Assembly: GCA_009363875.1 (NCBI GenBank)
Contig: CM018691.1
Location: forward strand, 6,269,977 to 6,333,976
Direction of reading: 5' to 3'
DNA length: 64,000 bases
From: Mikania micrantha
Taxonomy: Eukaryota > Streptophyta > Magnoliopsida > Asterales > Asteraceae
The translations under genes and the position numbers were made by a program. The notes under the pieces are model-generated. The model worked only from the letters and a program-made list of their open reading frames with translations. It had not been told where the DNA came from and ran no database searches. Below are positions 21,590 through 33,947 of the stretch, in pieces. Every line of letters begins with the position of its first letter. The stretch's first letter is position 1.

Positions 21590-23500
21590 TGGATGTTTAC
21601 CGTGATTCATAAAAGTCTAATTAGGGTGTTTTTGTTTGTTATATGACCTAGCTTTGAAATGGAATAATCCAGATAAAATTAGTTTGGTGCATGTATCCAT
21701 TTACTTTGGATTTAATTATGGAATCATGCGTACAGACATGGAATCATTCATATATATATATACTTAAACGATGGTCGGCTCTATAACTTTTTATAATGGG
21801 GTACTCCTCCTTTTTTTATTTTATTTTATTTTTATTTAGTTTAGACTCATCTCCTTTTATTTTGCAATAACAATAACAAAATACAAATTCCAAATTTCCA
21901 ATATTAGTTCTGATTTATAAAAATGATTACATTTTAAAAAAGCTTATACTTTACACATCTCATCTTTTTTTACTTTGTTATTTGCTTTTTAATTCTATAA
22001 TAATATCTAATTACTACACTTTTTATTTTTATAATTATAAATAATTTTCTAATTACATCTTCTTTAAACCAAATTCACATTACATTCCATTAATAAAAAA
22101 ACATTTAATTTATCAGTTGTATTATTTTATGTTAATCAACACGTGTAGTACACAAGTTTCTAATCTTATCATATAATAATGTATGAACAACATCTACTCG
22201 CGCACTTATAAACGTAGCGATCAGTTAGCATTGCAACTTGATTCTTAAAAAAGTTTAATATCCGCCTCAAATAGTTTTTTAATGCTTGTTTTATTGCATA
22301 ATTATTCATGGCCTCTTGGCCTTGTGATACTTGGTGTTTATCTTCACTAAAGTCCTACAAAGTTGGTATTATACGGATTTAAGGTGGTGTGTTACAGTGT
22401 TAGCCGTTAAAAAAACAAACCAAACAAGTCAAGTATATATAAGGTTTTGTTAAATTAAATTATCTTAGATAAATTAATACTTTCAATAGGAATTAAACTC
22501 AATGGTGTATCTTGAAACAACCAAAGTTTACCAGCATCTTATCTTACTTGATAATATACATGAACGTTAATTTAATTTAAACAATTGCACTTCATATAAT
22601 TTTATAATTATTAAATACTTAAAATTTAATAATTTACTAATTATTAAATATTTATTATTTGATATTCATAAATAATATTTTTTTAATTATTTAATTTGTA
22701 TAATACACAAGTTTATAGGCTAGTGTATCTAACTAATAATTTAAATACTTTTTCAATTTGAGCTCATGAATGTTATATCAGGTTTACACGAGTTTTTTGA
22801 AGTAAGTTTCTCAATTTTTCTAGTATGTGATTACCCTTTTTCTTCGTTTTGTATCCTTATGCACAAAGACAAAAAGAAATAAATAATATATAGATAAAAT
22901 ATGTTATCATAATTATTTAAATGTTTATTATATATACTTACACACACATATGTGTGTGTGTTTGTGTCTGGGGGCTAGGAGGAAAAATTATCTACTTTAA
23001 AACCAATATTTTCTTAAAAATCATATGAGAAACACAAAGTTGTGTCAAATTTCATGTTAATTAATTAAATGTTACATGATTTTGATGTTTATACGTTGCG
23101 TCTAACCATTCTTTGATGTGGTACGGTATTTTGAAAAGTTTTGATGCACAAATTATATGTAATAATTTGTCTAACCTATTACAACGTTTTGTCTAAATTT
23201 GCATGTCTGGATGTGAAACAATGCAGTAATTAGCACCAATATTCCTAAAACCAATCATACTTTCCAACATCTTTTTAATGACACAAGTGTCCTACACTAT
23301 AAAAACATGCTTACATATACACTCGTGTTACATTACAAGTAGCACTTTTACCTGTTTTTTTTAACGATAGATCTATTATACTTCTAAACCATCCCAACTA
23401 AATTACATCATTGTTTAGTTTAAGAGGTAAAACCCTTACAAATGAGTTAGTCTCATGTTGACACTTTTACACTTTCTAACAAAGAATAATTATAAAAAAA
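21590..23500. other. AT-rich intergenic, no gene seen
   Basis: No supported gene. A CA/TG dinucleotide palindrome lies near 22940-22965. Confidence 0.6.
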
Positions 23501-23501
23501 A

Positions 23502-23960
23502 GAGTAAATTATGGTTTTGGTCACTGTGGTTTAAGTATTTTAACTATTTCAGCTCAAAAACAATCGTGCTATCATACAATTCATTTGGTTTAAACAACTA
23601 ACAGTTTTGGCCCACAACCATAGTTAGGCTTGAAATAGTTAAACCATACTTCAGTTTAACTTTTTTTTGAACGGCATTTGATCTCAACGTTTGAATCATT
23701 GATTTTCAGGCCATGTCACCAAGGTCTAGTTACCATGACCTCCGTTGAGATTCCACCACCACCCCAGGAGGAAACTGCACCGGAAAACCCCCTGACAAGG
23801 ACTCTTACTTCGCCTTGAGAGGGATTTGAACACGTGACCTTCCATTTGGAAAGCCAAGGGGTACCGATAGGGCAAAGTCCATTTGGTTTAACTATTTTGG
23901 GTTTAAATAGTTAAAAATTTAAAATACTTAAATCACAGAGACCAAAACTGCAATTTACTC
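23502..23960. mobile_element. MITE family B, copy 2, containing a SINE
   Basis: The ends GAGTAAATTATGGTTTTGG and CCAAAACTGCAATTTACTC are inverted copies, and the body matches 18179-18394. The element is split by the SINE at 23661-23878, which entered later. Confidence 0.85.
23661..23878 (-). mobile_element. tRNA-derived SINE, family S1, copy 2 (nested)
   Basis: On the minus strand it has a tRNA-like head with B box GTTCAAATCCC, the CAGGGGGTTTTCC and GGTGGTGG body, and the 3' end GCCGTTCAAAAAAAA. It sits inside MITE B copy 2. Confidence 0.85.
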
Positions 23961-26099
23961 TAAAAAAATCTATATATGTGTGTGTATAGAGAGATTTTAT
24001 AATGTGAAAACTCAATCTTAGCGAGAAACCTGTAAACTCTACCAAGGGCATCCATTATTTAAAATCTTCAAAATAAATATGTTATACATATTAATTAAAC
24101 ACATTAAAATCGATTTTTTTATTCAAATCTCAATTTGTTATTTAACCATATATTTATTTTCAAGATTTTAAATAAATAACCTAAATATAGTTTAAAGATT
24201 TTCTTTTTAAGATCAGATTTTTCCGATACAATCTATATGTATGTGTATGTTTGTATATAGATGCATGTGCGCGTGTGTGCTTAGTTGTCAAGCATGCCTA
24301 GCATACTAAATTCATGAAAATGAAATGCGCGACCTATTCACTGTTCCCATTGACTTTGTTGAAACCTTTTAAAACTTAACAAAAATAACTAAACTAAAAA
24401 CTAAGATATATATGTTAAAAGTATAACTTTAACGCTAAAATTAACTTTCATTCAAGGAAAAATATTTGTTGAAACAACTTTTAACGAGGCTTAATAAATA
24501 GTATATGGTTTTTATCTTCATTTTTCATATTACAAACTAATTAAATATCATATATAATTATAGAAGAAAATTTCAAAATTTACTGAAAATTTTCCTTCAC
24601 CATTGCCATAAAAAGTTATAGTTATCATTTTTCTTACTAAAGAATAATTATTTTTATAATAGTGATTGATAACGAAATTGTTCCATCCACTTTAATAATT
24701 TGTGTCGTATTACTTTTCCATCTTGATATTAAAATAATGTTCTCCAACTAAGAGACAAGTCGTTTTCTTGAGCGGTTGTAATTAGAGAAGCGATATTTTT
24801 CCTTACATAAATAATTATAATTAACCTATATTTAAATCGCATTATGCATAAATGACACAACTATTAGTGGATCTTGTTTTAGTTTAATTTGCTTTTTTTG
24901 AACGAAGATATTCGTGTGATAGCCACCGAAACCAAGCGATGTAGTTAAGGTTGATTCCTTGACCGCTGTGATACTGTACCCGGGCCTACGCAGGAACTGG
25001 ATAAATCTATAAATGCTCTCTCCTTCATTTCAATACCGTTAAGTTAAAAGCCTGTTGGTTGATCTATTTAACTAAAAGACTAGTATGTCATCAAAGTGAC
25101 AATTAAATGGTTAAATTAATGAATATACCTTGAATCAAAATGCCGTGTGTTCAAACTCTACAAAATTCAAGTTAAGGTGTTTTATTCTAGCAAAGCTAAA
25201 TTATTGTTAAAAAGAAAAGATTAATAATTTAGTGATTATAAATTTTGCTGTCAATATACTTTAATACCCATCTAAAAGGTCATATATATTTTATTTCTTT
25301 ATTTATTTAGTTTTGCAAGACAGAACAACAGACATGACTATATTTAATTTGTGGTAGATAACTAAACCATCATAAATCCGTCGCAATACTCCTTTAATTA
25401 TGTTGCGTGAATAGTGACACAACATGTTCTTCACTCATACTTCTTTCTCTAGCAGTACCTTATAAAAAACATACAGGTAAAACATGCATTATTAATTAAT
25501 GAAGATTACTAAATTAAACATGAAAGCTTTCGACTTGCAGTGAAGGAGCTTGAACATTTCTATAGGGGCAACGGAAATTTCTGGAACTCACAATACATGT
25601 TAATTTTTAAAAATTAGCGGAAGGAACCAATGTTCAAAACAAAAAATAACCTTTCAGGCGAAAAATTAACACTACTGACGGAAAAATGGGGGCGTTCGCC
25701 GCCCCTATATCGTTCGCCAATGTCGATCTATATATACTTAATTCCGTTAATAGTATCTAAGTACGTTTTGAAGCATCTATGCTACAAAAATGTAATGGAG
25801 AATGAATATTGTTGATTATTGAGCCTATTCTTAAACTTTATACATTTGATTTAGAATTTCATGATAACATTAATACTCTGAAATTGTTAAGCACATAACT
25901 TAACTTAAATAGTGTACACGCTTTCTTTAATTTTTGGTTGGGGTTCTTAGTAAATGAGTGTAGCTAATTAAATTATTTAATACGTAATAATAATAATACA
26001 TAATTGACAAATTAAATAAGTATAAGTAGCAGATACTATATGATTATATATGTGATGTATAAAGTCATTCAAACATATGGAAGTACGCTGCTAGAGATA
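23961..26099. other. AT-rich intergenic, no gene seen
   Basis: No gene could be supported. At 24893-25020 a segment beginning TTTTTTTGAACGAAGAT may be a truncated minus-strand SINE. At 25540-25720 a less AT-rich piece (AGGGGCAACGG, GGCGTTCGCCGCCCC) looks like an old element remnant of unknown type. Confidence 0.5.
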
Positions 26100-26107
26100 A
26101 TAACAAC

Positions 26108-26476
26108 CAATGTTTTCATAACCGGACCGTGCGTCGAACCGGGCGCCTTACTGGTTACCGAACGAACCGGTCGGACCGGATTCAAGAACCGGATAACATA
26201 ATAAATATATAAAAAATTCCAAAAACATTATAGAATTATAAACAAATTTAAACAAACACAATTAATTTTCAACCACACCTAATCATGTTAAAAAAATACA
26301 AGGTTTGATTTTAATGTTTAATTCTTTGGATTTTAGTTAGAAAAAACAAAAAAAAAAAACTTGAAATCCAGTCCGGCTGGTGAACCGGCTCAACCGGCCA
26401 GTTTCCTTGAGGGCGGTTCGCATTTTGATTTTGGATCGGTCGACCTCTGGTTCCCAGTCCGGTTCTGACAACACTG
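26108..26476. mobile_element. hAT-type MITE, copy 2
   Basis: The element is 369 bp with left end CAATGTTTTCATAACCGGAC and right end GTCCGGTTCTGACAACACTG (inverted). Perfect 8-bp target duplications ATAACAAC lie at 26100-26107 and 26477-26484. It is the same family as 14589-14902 but more diverged in the right half. Confidence 0.9.
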
Positions 26477-26484
26477 ATAACAAC

Positions 26485-26990
26485 TGAAGCTTAATAATAT
26501 CATATATTCAAATTCCATCATAAATTGTTGTTACATTCCGTTTACATCTCACGAAAATCAAACATAAAGACTTTATGTGTTACAAAAATGCTTAAAGGTT
26601 TTGGATCATATGTATTTTTATAAAATCTAGAGACTAAGAGTGAAATATTAGCAAAATACATGTACGCATGTACGCAAGTGTGTGTACACTATACCGACAA
26701 TACTGCGGTGCAAGAGAGAAAGAGTAAAGAAGTCATCGATAGAAGGAAAGCGATGAGAATGAGAACCAACAACCGTTAAAGATCCGATTGTCAAATTAAG
26801 GAGGACTAACCAATTTTTTCAAAGGTTCGCCTTTTAGATGATAAGATCCATATTTAAACTTGGTCAAGATATAAATAGTTTGAGGTATTTAAGAGTACTT
26901 TAAGTCTAAAATAGTAAAATACCATATGTATAATATTATATATAAAAAAATCATAATTTATTGTATATTATTGAACACTTTTTATATAAC
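26485..26990. other. Intergenic, no gene seen
   Basis: AT-rich, with a short purine-rich and GT-rich stretch at 26660-26760. Nothing else was supported. Confidence 0.6.
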
Positions 26991-26998
26991 TATAATGA

Positions 26999-27303
26999 AC
27001 GAGGTGTTTCGGATAAGGAACGATGTGTTTCGGGAAAGATTACAGGTGGCAAACATCTCGGATAAAGTAAGAGAAGGAAGATTGAGATGGTTTGGACATG
27101 TGAGACGAAGAAGCCAAGCGGCGCCTGTCCGTAAAGTAGAGTTTCTCACGGTGGAGGGGAAGAGGGGAAGGGGTCGACCTAGGCTAACTTGGGACGAGCA
27201 GATCAGACACGATTTGACAGAGCTACACCTCTCCGAGGACATGATCTATGATAGGAGTACGTGGAGACGTAGAATAAAGGTTAAGGAGATACAGGGGTCG
27301 TGA
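26999..27303 (+). pseudogene. LINE reverse-transcriptase C-terminal fragment
   Basis: About 100 codons read VREGRLRWFGHVRRRSQAAP, then GKRGRGRPRLTW and the R-S-T-W-R-R-R-I-K-V tail, ending in TGA at 27301-27303. This is the conserved C-terminal region found in very many plant LINE polyproteins. The palm domain and endonuclease are missing, so this piece has no activity. Confidence 0.88.
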
Positions 27304-27311
27304 GTTGTGTC

Positions 27312-27840
27312 TTTTGGTGTTTCTGAGATTCATGATATGAGGTTATATATGTTATATGCTCGTTTGCGGGAGGGGGGTTGGGCTGTTTTTGTGATATATA
27401 TTTTGGTATGAGTGTTGCTTATCTGTTCCCGTTTAGTTTCTTTGGTGCCTCCTGTTTATATTGTATGCTCCTGGATGTGCTCCTATGCGGTTATGTTTTG
27501 GTGTTTCTGAGATTCATGATATGAGGTTATATATGTTATATGCTCGTTTGCGGGAGGGGGGTTGGGCTGTTTTTGTGATATATATTTTGGTGGTCCAGGG
27601 TTCATGATAGGAGATTACATGTGTTTTATGCTTCAGTGCGGGATGAGTGGTTTATAAGCGGTATCTGTATACGGTATCTTGTATGCTTTGTTGGGGGGTC
27701 AGGATACCGCTTGGTTGCTGGCGTGCTTGTCTGTTGAATTATATGAGTGTTGCTTATCTGTTCCCGTTTAGTTTCTTTGGTGCCTCCTGTTTATATTGTA
27801 TGCTCCTGGATGTGCTCCTATGCGGTTATGCTTTGGTGTT
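27312..27840 (+). repeat. Interleaved direct repeats in LINE 3' region (A-B-A-C-B)
   Basis: Block A (about 90 bp, TTCTGAGATTCATGATATGA...) is at about 27320-27405 and again at about 27505-27590. Block B (GAGTGTTGCTTATCTGTTCC...) is at about 27410-27500 and again at about 27743-27832. A different 150-bp block lies between the second A and the second B. The copies look identical by eye. Confidence 0.9.
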
Positions 27841-27865
27841 TCATATTGTTGTATATAAAAAAAAA

Positions 27866-27897
<32 letters not shown>

Positions 27898-28247
27898 TAA
27901 AAATAAAAACATAAATAAAAAATTATAGATGTGTGGGTGTGTGTGTGTAAAAATAAAAAAAAAAAAAAAAGAAAAAAAAAAAAAAAAAAACTTTTGAGCC
28001 GGGGGACTCTAGCGAAGCAGCCTCTCTATTCTACTTTGTAGATAGGGGTAAGGTATGTCTTTATCTTTCCCTCCCCAGACCCCACTCTAAGTGGGATTTT
28101 ACTGGGCATGGATGTTGTTGTTGTTGTTATAATGATGATAATCACTTTAAAAGAATTATTTAAATTATATGTTATGATAAAAATTAGTACTACTAGTATT
28201 AATTGTATATACTCTCTAGTTTAAAATTTTTAGAAGTTTAAACCGTG

Positions 28248-28353
28248 TCTATGTGGGTTAGCTTAAAAACATTCATAATGTGGAAGAAGAAAATTACAAG
28301 TCTATGTGGGTTAGCTTAAAAACATTCATAATGTGGAAGAAGAAAATTACAAG
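28248..28353. repeat. Perfect tandem duplication, 53-bp unit x2
   Basis: A unit starting TCTATGTGGGTTAGCTTAAA occurs at 28248 and 28301 without differences. It is a recent slippage or repair event with no coding role. Confidence 0.95.
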
Positions 28354-29697
28354 ACATAAGGTATGCATGATATAATGAGGAAATTGTTATTTGGATATGT
28401 TTATTTGTTTGTTTAACCAGTTCGTGTATAAAGATACATGTTGAAAAGTTTCAAACCACTGTGACCTAACTGATACTCTCACAATCAAAATTTAAAAGTG
28501 TTGCGTTTTTAAAACAAGCTTAGGTATAAATTATAGTTAATTACATAATATTTTTCATTTACATATATTTATATATAATTTTTATTTTAATTTACATTCA
28601 TGAATACACACACATAAGCATATATACGCAATATATTACTGGTAAATGTATTAAAAATTATTTTTAGACTATTTTAAAATAAACTAAGAGGCCTTTTGTT
28701 AACGTATAAACCATGAAGTGTTAAAGAGTTAAGATGTCTGAATGATTAAAGAGTCTGAACCATTAAGTGTTCAACCGGTTACGACCATTTGTTTTAAAGT
28801 CTGAATGAAAAATAAAAAAATACCCTTTTTATAAAAAACCTAAAAAATCAAAACAGCCCCTAGTTGAATCGCCACCTCAGCCCCAACCTCCGGCGCCTCA
28901 TCACGGTCGAAGCCTCCCACCGCCGCCTCCGCCTCCACCTCTTGTCGCCGACCTCATCACCGTCATTGCCATCGATCTTCCAATTCGTATCCGATGAATG
29001 AAAAACCCTCTTTTCTTAACCTTGAAATACTCAAATCGATCTCCCAAATCGTGGGTGATGGGACGGCGACGAGTGGAGGGACGACGGTGAATGGATGTGA
29101 CACCCGGCAATTTCAGGTAAATTGCAACTCTTACAACTTTATATTTCACATTCATATTTGTTGCATTTCATTTAATTATGTTTAATTAGATGAGCTAAAC
29201 ACACACAACTGCGAAACGATAGTTCGAGGAACTATAGAATCGTACAGTGCACATTGGTTTTGGAAACCAAGGGTGGCAAACGCGAACACAAACGCAAAAC
29301 AATAATTCGGGGAATTATTGGATTGTGCAATACATGTTGATTATGGTTAATCAAGCATGCAAACGGTTTGTAGTGACGAACACAAACTATCGAAGATAAT
29401 TCGAGGAATTATCGAAACACACACACGATTCTCACGAACGTTGGTGATCAATCAAACTTATGTGTTATTACATGATTATGTGTTAAACATGCATTAGATG
29501 TTTAGGATAAACGTTGGAAATCGAACACGAGTGAAATCGAATCATCGAAATCGAAAAACAAGAAAATGGACCCATCACGGTACGCGAAGGTCCCTTGGTG
29601 AAGGCTTCGCGGTACGCGAAGTAAACCGGGAGTCGGGACTCCCGAATTCTGTCGCGGTACGCGATAAGCTTTTTGATCGCATGCAGATCAAAATTTT

Positions 29698-29705
29698 TAT
29701 AAATA
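29698..29705 (+). promoter_or_regulatory. Putative TATA box of the solo LTR
   Basis: TATAAATA lies about 600 bp into the LTR, just after the palindrome cluster, at the same relative place as in the array LTRs. A promoter here would read rightward out of a solo LTR. Confidence 0.45.
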
Positions 29706-30703
29706 ACAACCCCATTCACTTTCTACCCGTTTCCTTCCCATTTTCTCCGAACTCCCACTTGTTTTCTCGACCAAAACCTCTGCCAAACCTATTCCAAGCC
29801 TTTGGTAACACTCTTGAAGGTATTTCCCTCATCATTGGTGATATTGGAGCCCTTGAAGCTTGGAGAAGGAGCTAGGAAGCTAGAAACCACCATCAACAGC
29901 TAGATCTTCATCATCAGAAGCTGTTACTACTTAATCCCAGTGGATCTTAGCTTCTAAGGTAGTTTTCTATGTTTGTTTATGGTTAGATCGTACATGCAAT
30001 GGGTAAAAACCCACATGCAACTCCATATGGTTACTATGCACGAATTTGTTGGTGATTTTGTGTTATATTGATTGGAATCTACTGATTTTATAATATAGGA
30101 TTGATAGGATTGAGTTTTGGATGGGTTATTGTTGATTTGAAGATGATTTAGGTAAACTTGCCATAAAAGGAAACTTTTATGTTGCATGTCATAAATTTGT
30201 GATGATCTAGACATATTAGACATGTCTAGATGTTGTCAAATGCATATTGGAGTGTTTACAAACACACTTGGGTGATTGATTTTTGTCAAAAACGTGATTT
30301 TGTATAAACTTACTATTTAGGGAAACTTTTGTAAATCAAAAGAGGGCTTTTGATGTTTACGAATGTTTTGATGAACTTTAATTTTTGAAATATGTTTAAA
30401 AATGATTTCTAAGCATATTGGGAACTTGGATTTGTGAAAACGAGTTTTAAACGGATACTTTCCAAATAAGGAAACTTTATTTGGGCAAAATGGCATAAAT
30501 GACAATTTATGCGCAAACGATGTGTTCTAAGTGTATAAACATGTTTTTACAAACATACTAGAGTGATTTGTTTTATGAAATGAGATTTCATAACTACACT
30601 TTCCAAAAATAGAAACTTTCTAAATATAGAAAGTTTCCCGAAACGAAAACATTATGATTTTCAAAATTTGCTTTCGTGTAAGCAATACGAGTTGAGTCGT
30701 AGG

Positions 30704-31395
30704 TAGGGGTGGCAATTCCTAACACGACCCGAAACACGACACAAACACGACACGGAAATAATCAAGTTTTGGGTTGCAAATTTTAACCCATTTAAAAAAC
30801 GGGTCGTGTTCGGGTTGACCCGTTTATTAAACAGGTCAGGTTCGGGTTGACCCATTTATAAACGGGTTGACCCGCTAACCCGTTTAAGGTTTCAAATCTA
30901 TTATTTTTTTTTCTTTCTTGCAACATATATCTAGTTGTTTTTCTTTTGATTATTTACCATACTTTAATTGATCGAGTAAGAAAATTTATATTTTTTTCGT
31001 TTAAAAAATGATGTTAAATTTTTTTCAAGTTAACCATACAAATCAGTTTATTTTAAATTTCATACTTTATAATTACGATCTACATAAGTGTATGCTTAGT
31101 TATAATAATATTATTTTTTTATTAAAATAATATAATTACTATTTGTTACTCATACACACATACTAAACATGTTATTATTGACTTGCTTTCAATCAAGAAC
31201 CAACTTACAATATGTAAATTCGCTGATTAATTTATATAAACGGGTCATGTTCGGGTTGACCTGAATTAACGTCAATCCGGGTTAGGGTTGAAAACTTTGA
31301 CACGAATAAATATATGGGTCAGGTTCGGGTTGCAAAATTCAACCCACCAACCCGTGACCTGTTAACCCGTCAACCCGACACGATTGACACCCCTA
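30704..31395. mobile_element. hAT-type MITE inside the solo LTR
   Basis: It is a 692-bp element with ends TAGGGGTGGCAATT and its inverse at the right (TTGACACCCCTA). It is flanked by 8-bp target duplications GTCGTAGG at 30696-30703 and 31396-31403. The ends are filled with GGGTTGACCCGTTTA-like phrases in both orientations and the centre is AT-rich. It has no coding capacity. Confidence 0.9.
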
Positions 31396-32862
31396 GTCGT
31401 AGGATGCATTTTGGTGTCTTATTTGCATTAAGACACAACAAACGTGTCACCAACGATTCGTCGAGTCAACACAAGTCAACACACACATTCGGTTGAGTAC
31501 ACCGACACTTGGAGTTGTATGGAATACAACACACCACAAAACACATACTCACACCTATATAGTTATAGGTGCATACTAGCTGGTGCTAGCTTTCGCAAGA
31601 CGCAAACACATACAAACCGGAACTGATCTATCAGGTGAGTTCACGGCCCCATTTTACATTTTCTACATTTGGGGGAGAAAACATTGCATACAACTATTTT
31701 TGAACAACATACACACTTTTTGGTTACATTTGTACATGCTAATGTCGTATATGCATATGTGTGGCATTCATCCACAAAACTGATAAGTCCTCATTAAACA
31801 CATCTCGAACCGTTAATAGCGCGTTGCGCTTAGCGTGGTAATTCTGAATAGTACTATTTGGGCCTGACAAGCCCCACTGTTGCGCGCCGTATGGCCACCC
31901 CGACTGGAGGTCGGAACAGTGCATAATTGACCAAACAACATTGCCATATCTTGGATGGATATGGCGGGAGGCAGCATGTTAGCTTCGGTTGCGAACCCGC
32001 ATATGGTATAACTTATATTGACTAGCTATCAATGGATATTGCATTGTATTGGAATGTAGACATGCAAACATTTACTTTAAACATTTTGATGTTTACTGCT
32101 GATATAAAACATGTGCTCTCACCAACCTTTGTGTTGACATTTTACTCGCATATTTTCTCAGGTAACTAAGGCACGCGCACGAGGAATCTAGGATGCTAGG
32201 ATGGAGTCCATGCATCTACTATAGTGTCTTAGTCTATTAAACATTTGTTATCATTTGGTTGTGTTACTTTATGTATTGTTAAACTACTTTAACCACTTCC
32301 GCAACTAATACTCTGTAATGTTTTGAAAATTATCTTAACAACGCTTCCGCAGTTTATGAATTATATTTGTTTGATCTTATTAAACTTCCACAACTCTGAT
32401 TTTACAAAACTATTTTTATCCAAGTTATTGGATGTACGTATGCAACCAGACATGTAGGTCTCGCTGCTGTGTGACCGGAGACTGCGATCCTTCAAGATCA
32501 GTCCAGTCGCGCCCCCTCGCACAGGCCGGGAAGGCCGGGGTGCGACAATGGATCAGGGGACAACAACGGGTTCAGATGGGGCGATGGGGCGGCGACTGGC
32601 GGATGGACGGTGGCGGTGTGGCGGAGGGATGACACTGAAAAGTTAAGGCCGGTCGGAGATGAGGCAGGCCCCATCGAAGTCGACATGTGAATGGATCAGG
32701 TGAGTTTTTTTCCATTCAGATTTGTTCTCTAGTCTAAATCATTAAGCATCAAATGATTTCATTCCATTCATATGTGTTTTTTGGTTGAAAGAGACGGTCT
32801 GAATGTAAACCATTTATATTTAAACACATTTAAACATATTCAAATACTACCAAACAACCCCT

Positions 32863-33660
32863 AACTCTTATCAAACCTAAAATACAAAACCTGGAATTTA
32901 AAAGGCATAGCTTTATCTAGAAAATAAAAGGTATAATATTAGAAACAGGACAACTCCAGTATGTTGGGTAAAGGAGGACAACGTTCGTATTAATATATTT
33001 TATATATTATTATTAAAATGTAGTCATTGAAAATAAAAGTAGACATGACCATGCTACCCCCTTCGAATAACAACCTGGCTGAAAATATATATTTCATACC
33101 ACATGCCTCTTTCTCCTCTAATTCCAACTCCAACACATTTTAATATGTCAAACACTCATCTCCATGCCATGCCATGCTTATGGGGGTGCCATCAATGTGT
33201 TTCATTTGACGTCATTCTTTAACCCACACATGCACCTTTGTTGAAATCATGTAATCTAAACAAAATCATCACAATAATTATACTACATATTACACACACA
33301 CTCACAGAATATTAACTTTATGTACTTTATTGAATATAAGATAAAAAAAATTATTCAATGTATATAATTTGTTTTTTTTTTCCTTCTAATTTTAAGCAAG
33401 AGCGAACATTGAAATAACTGGTATGATTGTTGTTTTGTGACCTTGATATCATGAGTTTAAACCGTAAACATCTTAGTGTATTTCGTCCTTATATGTGATT
33501 TTGTTAGACACACTTATTGGCACGGGTAGATTTTGGTGATGGACTTATGGGCAATCATGTCACTTGTCCAACGGTGAAATCTTTTGTATATATTAATTAT
33601 ATTTTGTAACAAACCATCAAATGATATCATAAATTATTTTTACAGATATACTATTCGACG
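32863..33660. other. Intergenic, no gene seen
   Basis: AT-rich sequence with no supported gene. Confidence 0.6.
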
Positions 33661-33694
33661 ATAACATAGTAAATCAAATGATAGAGAAATGGAG

Positions 33695-33947
33695 GAGCCA
33701 ATAAGCGTACTTTATGATTCTTATAAAGCTTAGGTCTCATGGGTTTCAAATCCTGACCAAAGCGGTCAGTAGATGGTTTTACCAAATAGTGGGTTTCCTC
33801 TTGAGTAGTAGGTGGATTTGCTCGATTCAGCGCTCGCCAAGCCAACACCTGGGCTTTAGATACCGGGGAGTAGGTAGCGGACTGTGGTCGCAACGCGTAG
33901 CTATAAAGAGGCATGTCACTGAATCTTAGTTAGCTTGAAAAAAAAAG
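33695..33947 (+). mobile_element. tRNA-derived SINE, family S3
   Basis: It has a B-box-like GGGTTTCAAATCC near the 5' end and an A-tail at the 3' end, with perfect 12-bp flanking duplications AGAGAAATGGAG at 33683-33694 and 33948-33959. The target duplication and tail are diagnostic of retroposition. Confidence 0.82.

Larger units (their letters stand above)
26999..28127 (+). mobile_element. RTE-type LINE, strongly 5'-truncated
   Basis: The element starts in the C-terminal coding tail of a plant LINE reverse transcriptase and continues through a rearranged 3' region, A-rich stretches and the characteristic GGGGTAAGGTATGTC...CCCCAGACCCCA end, finishing in (TTG)n. The same 8 bases, TATAATGA, lie at 26991-26998 and 28128-28135 and are taken as the target duplication. 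RTE assignment rests on the TTG-repeat tail. Confidence 0.8.
29096..32547 (+). mobile_element. Solo LTR of a Ty3/gypsy element related to the tandem array
   Basis: The solo LTR starts TGTGACACCC and ends CCGGGGTGCGACA, flanked by ATGGA at 29091-29095 and 32548-32552, a perfect 5-bp target duplication. No internal region, primer-binding site or gag is present, so the two LTRs of the original insertion recombined. It shares the TCGCGGTACGCGA palindromes, GGAAACTTT repeats and TATA position with the LTRs at 2711 and 11024 but is clearly diverged. It is about 2.75 kb after subtracting the MITE at 30704-31395 and its duplication. Confidence 0.9.
28688..32862. mobile_element. Probable hAT-like element carrying a GC-rich segment
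   Basis: The outer ends AGGCCTTTTGTTAAC (left) and the complement of CCAAACAACCCCT (right) are loosely inverted. Both subterminal regions repeat TCTGAATG/CATTCAGA and TTAATG-like phrases, which is typical of plant hAT elements. Between them is a GC-rich, gene-like segment (28855-29095 continuing at 32553-32690) cut by the solo LTR. No clear 8-bp duplication was found, so limits and class are tentative. Confidence 0.42.

Noticed and set aside
27647..27928. 93-codon hydrophobic open frame ending in poly-Asn/Lys
   Set aside because: It spans the duplicated LINE 3' region and the A-rich/AAT tract, so it is a composition artefact.
29498..29875. 125-codon open frame
   Set aside because: It lies wholly inside the solo LTR and has no protein-family features.
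32432..32686. GC-rich open frames on both strands near 32.5 kb
   Set aside because: They straddle the solo LTR edge and its target duplication, so the frame is created by the insertion.
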